NCBI GenBank assembly: GCA_038215095.1
Contig: JBBQRG010000082.1
Span: 1-12,114 of the forward strand
DNA from: DATACN01 sp038215095
GTDB lineage: Bacteria > Actinomycetota > Thermoleophilia > Solirubrobacterales > Thermoleophilaceae
Length of the DNA stretch: 12,114 bases
Reading direction: 5' to 3'
Both the position numbers and the translations under genes were made by a program. Under the pieces are notes generated by a model. It was not told the DNA's origin. It made no database searches and saw only the letters and a list, made by a program, of their open reading frames with translations. Of this stretch, positions 8,283-12,114 are shown piece by piece. Within the stretch, counting starts at the first letter, position 1. Every line of letters begins with the position of its first letter.

Positions 8283-8300
8283 GCCCTCTTCAGGGCCGGC
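8274..8300. terminator. stem-loop between convergent genes, possible two-way terminator
   Basis: GGCCCT (8282-8287) and AGGGCC (8292-8297) form a perfect 6-base stem around a CTTC loop. Copies of GCCGGC flank it at 8274-8279 and 8295-8300, allowing an alternative pairing. The structure spans the stop codons of both the glycosidase gene and hspR. There is no T-run on either side, so intrinsic termination is uncertain. Confidence 0.4.
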
Positions 8301-8745
8301 GGATCTGGATGCGCACGGTCTTGCCGTCGCCGCGGCGTTGCAGCGGCACCAGCGCGCTGCCGGGCGGCTCGTAGGGCACGAGCTCGGCCTTCAGCGAGCG
8401 GCGCACGCGCTCGAGCTCCGACTGCAGCTCCTGCTGAACCTTGTCGGCCTGGCGCTCGAGCGCCCGCATGCGGCGGCGCATGCGGGCCATCTCGCCCTCC
8501 AGCTCGAACACCTTCTCCACGCCGGCCAGGTTCATGCCCAGCTCGCCGGTCAGCTCCTGGATCCGCTGCAGGCGCTCGACGTCGTCACGTGAGTAGAGGC
8601 GCGTGTTCTTGGGCGATCGCTTGGGCGTGATCAACCCGCGCGACTCGTAGATGCGCAGCGTCTGCGGGTGCATGCCCGCCAGCTCGGCGGCCACGGAGAT
8701 CATGTACACCCCGCGGGTCCGGTCGGCGTCGTCGCGGGCGGCCAT
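8290..8745 (-). CDS. hspR: heat-shock repressor HspR (MerR family)
   Basis: A 151-residue MerR-type regulator. The N-terminal winged helix-turn-helix reads GVYMISVAAELAGMHPQTLR (12-31), IYESRGLITPKRS (32-44) and RLYSRDDVERL (49-59), close to Streptomyces HspR. A recognisable NLAGVEKVFELE (72-83) and a charged coiled coil (about 84-122) follow. The tail VRIQIRRP is basic. In the family HspR binds HAIR operators with DnaK as co-repressor, shutting off dnaK and often clpB. The frame stays open far upstream through dnaJ; the start is ATG 8745 because GGGAGG lies 8 bases before it and it begins 2 bases after the dnaJ stop. Position as the last gene of dnaK-grpE-dnaJ-hspR is the classic actinobacterial arrangement. 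HspR rather than another MerR protein is well supported. Confidence 0.93.
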   Translation of the reverse strand: MAARDDADRTRGVYMISVAAELAGMHPQTLRIYESRGLITPKRSPKNTRLYSRDDVERLQRIQELTGELGMNLAGVEKVFELEGEMARMRRRMRALERQADKVQQELQSELERVRRSLKAELVPYEPPGSALVPLQRRGDGKTVRIQIRRP

Positions 8746-8747
8746 CG

Positions 8748-9851
8748 TCACTTCCTCCCGCCGAGCAGCTTCTCGCGCGGGTTGCCGTCCATGACGGCCG
8801 CCAGCTCGTCCACGGCCTCCTGCTGCTCGCGCGAGAGCGAGCTGGGCACGTCGATGTTGAGCCGGTAGTGGATGTCGCCGCGGCCGCGGCCGTTGAGCTT
8901 TGGCGGCCCCTCGCCGCGCAGGCGCTGCACCGTGCCGTGCTCGGTGCCCGGAGGCACGCGGATGCGCTTGGTGCCCGACAGGGTGGGCACCTCGATGGTG
9001 GCGCCGCGGATGGCCTCGACGATCGTGATCGGAACCTCGACCTCGAGGTTGCCGCCCTTGCGGGTGAACACCGGCGACTCCGCGACTCGCGTGACCACGT
9101 AGAGATCGCCCGCCGGGCCGCCGCGCGGCCCCGCCTCGCCCTTGCCGGCCAGCCGCACGCGGCTGCCGTCGCGCACGCCCGCGGGGATGTTCACGCGGTA
9201 GCGCTTGACCTGGCGCGTGCGGCCGCTGCCCTGGCAGGTGGGGCAGGGATCCTTGATCTCCGTGCCGGTGCCGCCGCACTGGCGACACGGCTGCGAGATC
9301 GAGAACAGGCCCTGCGACTCGGCCTCCACGCCGCGACCCTGGCAGCGGGGGCAGACGGTCGGGCTGGTGCCGGGCTTCGCGCCCGTGCCGCGACAGGTCG
9401 GGCAGGGCGCCGAGAGCGGCACGCTGACCGGGATCTGCGCGCCCTCGATGGCCTGGTCGAATGACACGTGCACCTCGGTCTCGAGGTCGCGGCCGCGCTC
9501 GGGCTGCGCGCGCACGCCGCCCGCGCGGCCGCCGCCGGCAGCGCTGCCGAAGAGGTCGGAGAGGATGTCGCCGAAGCCGCCGAAGTTGCCCCGGAAGCTG
9601 CTCGGGTCGAAGCCGCCCGCGGCCCCGCCGAAGATGCCGCCGCCCGAGTCGTAGGCCTTGCGCTTCTCGGGATCGGACAGGATCGAGTTGGCCTCCTGGA
9701 TCTCCTTGAAGCGCTCCTCGGCCGCGGCGTCCCCGGCGTTGTGGTCAGGGTGGTACTGGCGCGCGAGCTTGCGGTACGCCTTCTTGATCTCGTCGGCCGA
9801 CGCCTTGCGGTCGACGCCCAGCACCTTGTATGGGTCCTTCACGGCGGGCAT
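8748..9851 (-). CDS. dnaJ: Hsp40 co-chaperone DnaJ
   Basis: A complete 367-residue type I DnaJ, which delivers substrates to DnaK and stimulates its ATPase. The J domain (about 6-70) has the HPD triad at 34-36. A Gly/Phe region follows (70-110), including FRGNFGGFGDILSDLFG at 86-102. The zinc-binding domain carries all four CxxCxGxG repeats: 150-157, 167-174, 189-196 and 203-210. Two beta-sandwich client-binding domains and the C-terminal dimerisation segment (near SSLSREQQEAVDELAAVM) complete it. The second of the two DnaJ forms usual in actinobacteria (CbpA-like, no zinc finger) is excluded by the zinc repeats. ATG start 7 bases after the grpE stop, with GGGGT about 9-10 bases upstream. The C-terminal GGRK codons double as the hspR ribosome binding site. 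Confidence 0.97.
   Translation of the reverse strand: MPAVKDPYKVLGVDRKASADEIKKAYRKLARQYHPDHNAGDAAAEERFKEIQEANSILSDPEKRKAYDSGGGIFGGAAGGFDPSSFRGNFGGFGDILSDLFGSAAGGGRAGGVRAQPERGRDLETEVHVSFDQAIEGAQIPVSVPLSAPCPTCRGTGAKPGTSPTVCPRCQGRGVEAESQGLFSISQPCRQCGGTGTEIKDPCPTCQGSGRTRQVKRYRVNIPAGVRDGSRVRLAGKGEAGPRGGPAGDLYVVTRVAESPVFTRKGGNLEVEVPITIVEAIRGATIEVPTLSGTKRIRVPPGTEHGTVQRLRGEGPPKLNGRGRGDIHYRLNIDVPSSLSREQQEAVDELAAVMDGNPREKLLGGRK
8754..8759 (-). promoter_or_regulatory. ribosome binding site fixing the hspR start
   Basis: The minus strand reads GGGAGG, 8 bases before ATG 8745, within the last codons of dnaJ. It selects the 151-residue HspR instead of a longer frame running back through dnaJ. Confidence 0.75.
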
Positions 9852-9858
9852 CGGCCGG

Positions 9859-10479
9859 CTACCCCGAGACCACCACGCGGGCGGGACGCAGCACCGTGCC
9901 GTTCGAGCGGTAGCCCTTCTCGATCACATCGAGCACAACGCCCGGACCCGCGCCGTCCTCACTGCGAGTGGACAGCGCCTCGTGGTAGCTCGGGTCGAAC
10001 GACTCGCCCTTCGGGTCGAACTGCTCGACGCCGTTTCGCTCCAGCACCGAGATCAGCTCCGAGTGAACGAGGCGCACGCCCTCGGCCAGGTGCTGCTCGC
10101 CCTCCTGCGCTGAGGCGAGGGCACGCTCGAGGTTGTCCACCACCGGAAGCAGCTCGCGCACCAGCCCGCTCTTCGCGCGCTGGCCGGCGGCCACGGCCTC
10201 CTTGGCCGCCCGCTTGCGGTAGTTCTCGAAGTCGGCCTGCGAGCGCCGCGCAAGGTCGAGGTACTCGTCCCGCTCGCGCTGTGCCTGCGCGAGCGGGTCG
10301 TCGTCATCGGCCTCCGGAGCTTCGGGCTCGGCGGCCTGCTCCTCGACCGAGTCGGGCCGCTCCGTGGCCTCCTCGATCTCGGCCTCGTTGGATGCGTCCT
10401 CGTCGCCCGAGGGCTCGCCGGCCTCGTCGCGCGAGGTCTCGAGCTCCCCCTCGGTGCCCTTTGTCTCTTCGGGCCGCAT
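9859..10479 (-). CDS. grpE: nucleotide exchange factor GrpE
   Basis: A 206-residue GrpE, which releases ADP from DnaK. Residues 1-62 are an acidic, disordered tail (Glu/Asp-rich, ending ADDDDP). The long dimerising helix runs about 63-110, with DEYLDLARRSQADFENYRKR at 71-90. The four-helix segment includes LLPVVDNLERAL (110-121). The beta-wing that contacts DnaK holds GVEQFDPKGESFDPSYHEAL (150-169) and the ending VIEKGYRSNGTVLRPARVVV (185-204), which is the family signature. ATG start 3 bases after the dnaK stop, with GAGGAG 12 bases upstream inside the dnaK C-terminal codons. The acidic tail is longer than in E. coli GrpE but such tails are usual in actinobacteria. Confidence 0.96.
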   Translation of the reverse strand: MRPEETKGTEGELETSRDEAGEPSGDEDASNEAEIEEATERPDSVEEQAAEPEAPEADDDDPLAQAQRERDEYLDLARRSQADFENYRKRAAKEAVAAGQRAKSGLVRELLPVVDNLERALASAQEGEQHLAEGVRLVHSELISVLERNGVEQFDPKGESFDPSYHEALSTRSEDGAGPGVVLDVIEKGYRSNGTVLRPARVVVSG

Positions 10480-10482
10480 CGG

Positions 10483-12114
<1,632 letters not shown>

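Noticed and set aside
8746..9288. Longer HspR or a DnaJ-HspR fusion
   Set aside because: The upstream part is dnaJ read in another frame; DnaJ ends normally and hspR has its own ribosome binding site.

Overview
The window is a gene-dense, very GC-rich stretch of bacterial chromosome. Almost every base is coding and intergenic gaps run from 0 to 83 bases. Proteins are Ala/Arg/Glu-rich, codons end mostly in G or C, and GTG starts are common. The order dnaK-grpE-dnaJ-hspR with a MerR-type HspR is the classic actinobacterial heat-shock operon. Together with a GYD-domain gene directly ahead of purD and the overall style of the proteins, this suggests a deep-branching actinobacterium such as a member of Thermoleophilia/Solirubrobacterales. 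That placement is inference; no rRNA or other definitive marker is present.

Layout. (1) Positions 1-2112, minus strand: a purine operon read GYD protein -> purD -> purE -> purB (only the first 24 codons of purB are in the window). The genes are joined by a 1-base gap and by ATGA and GTGA stop/start overlaps. (2) Positions 2160-3466, plus strand: a METTL7/UbiE-like methyltransferase overlapping by ATGA a secreted protein built of two similar beta-rich modules. (3) Positions 3463-6813, minus strand: clpB followed by a small membrane protein and a 119-residue basic protein, apparently one operon. It converges on region 2 so tightly that both terminal stop codons lie in one CTAG. (4) Positions 6897-8282, plus strand: a secreted clan GH-A glycosidase-like protein with an unusual arginine-rich helical tail, divergent from clpB. 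(5) Positions 8290-12114, minus strand: dnaK (5' end missing) -> grpE -> dnaJ -> hspR with gaps of 3, 7 and 2 bases.

How the genes fit together. DnaK, DnaJ and GrpE form the Hsp70 cycle and ClpB is the disaggregase that works with it, so regions 3 and 5 are a protein-quality-control neighbourhood, with HspR as the probable feedback repressor. The glycosidase gene sits between the two chaperone units on the opposite strand. PurD, PurE and PurB catalyse steps of de novo IMP synthesis; the GYD protein has no known role there.

I see no mobile element, phage, CRISPR array, RNA gene or defence system, and no clear undescribed multi-gene system. The points most worth a second look are the GYD-pur linkage, the altered PurE active-site loop, a roughly 20-residue deletion in the ClpB second ATPase domain, the clpB promoter with an inverted repeat over its -35 box and no recognisable HspR site, and the glycosidase-like protein with its basic tail.
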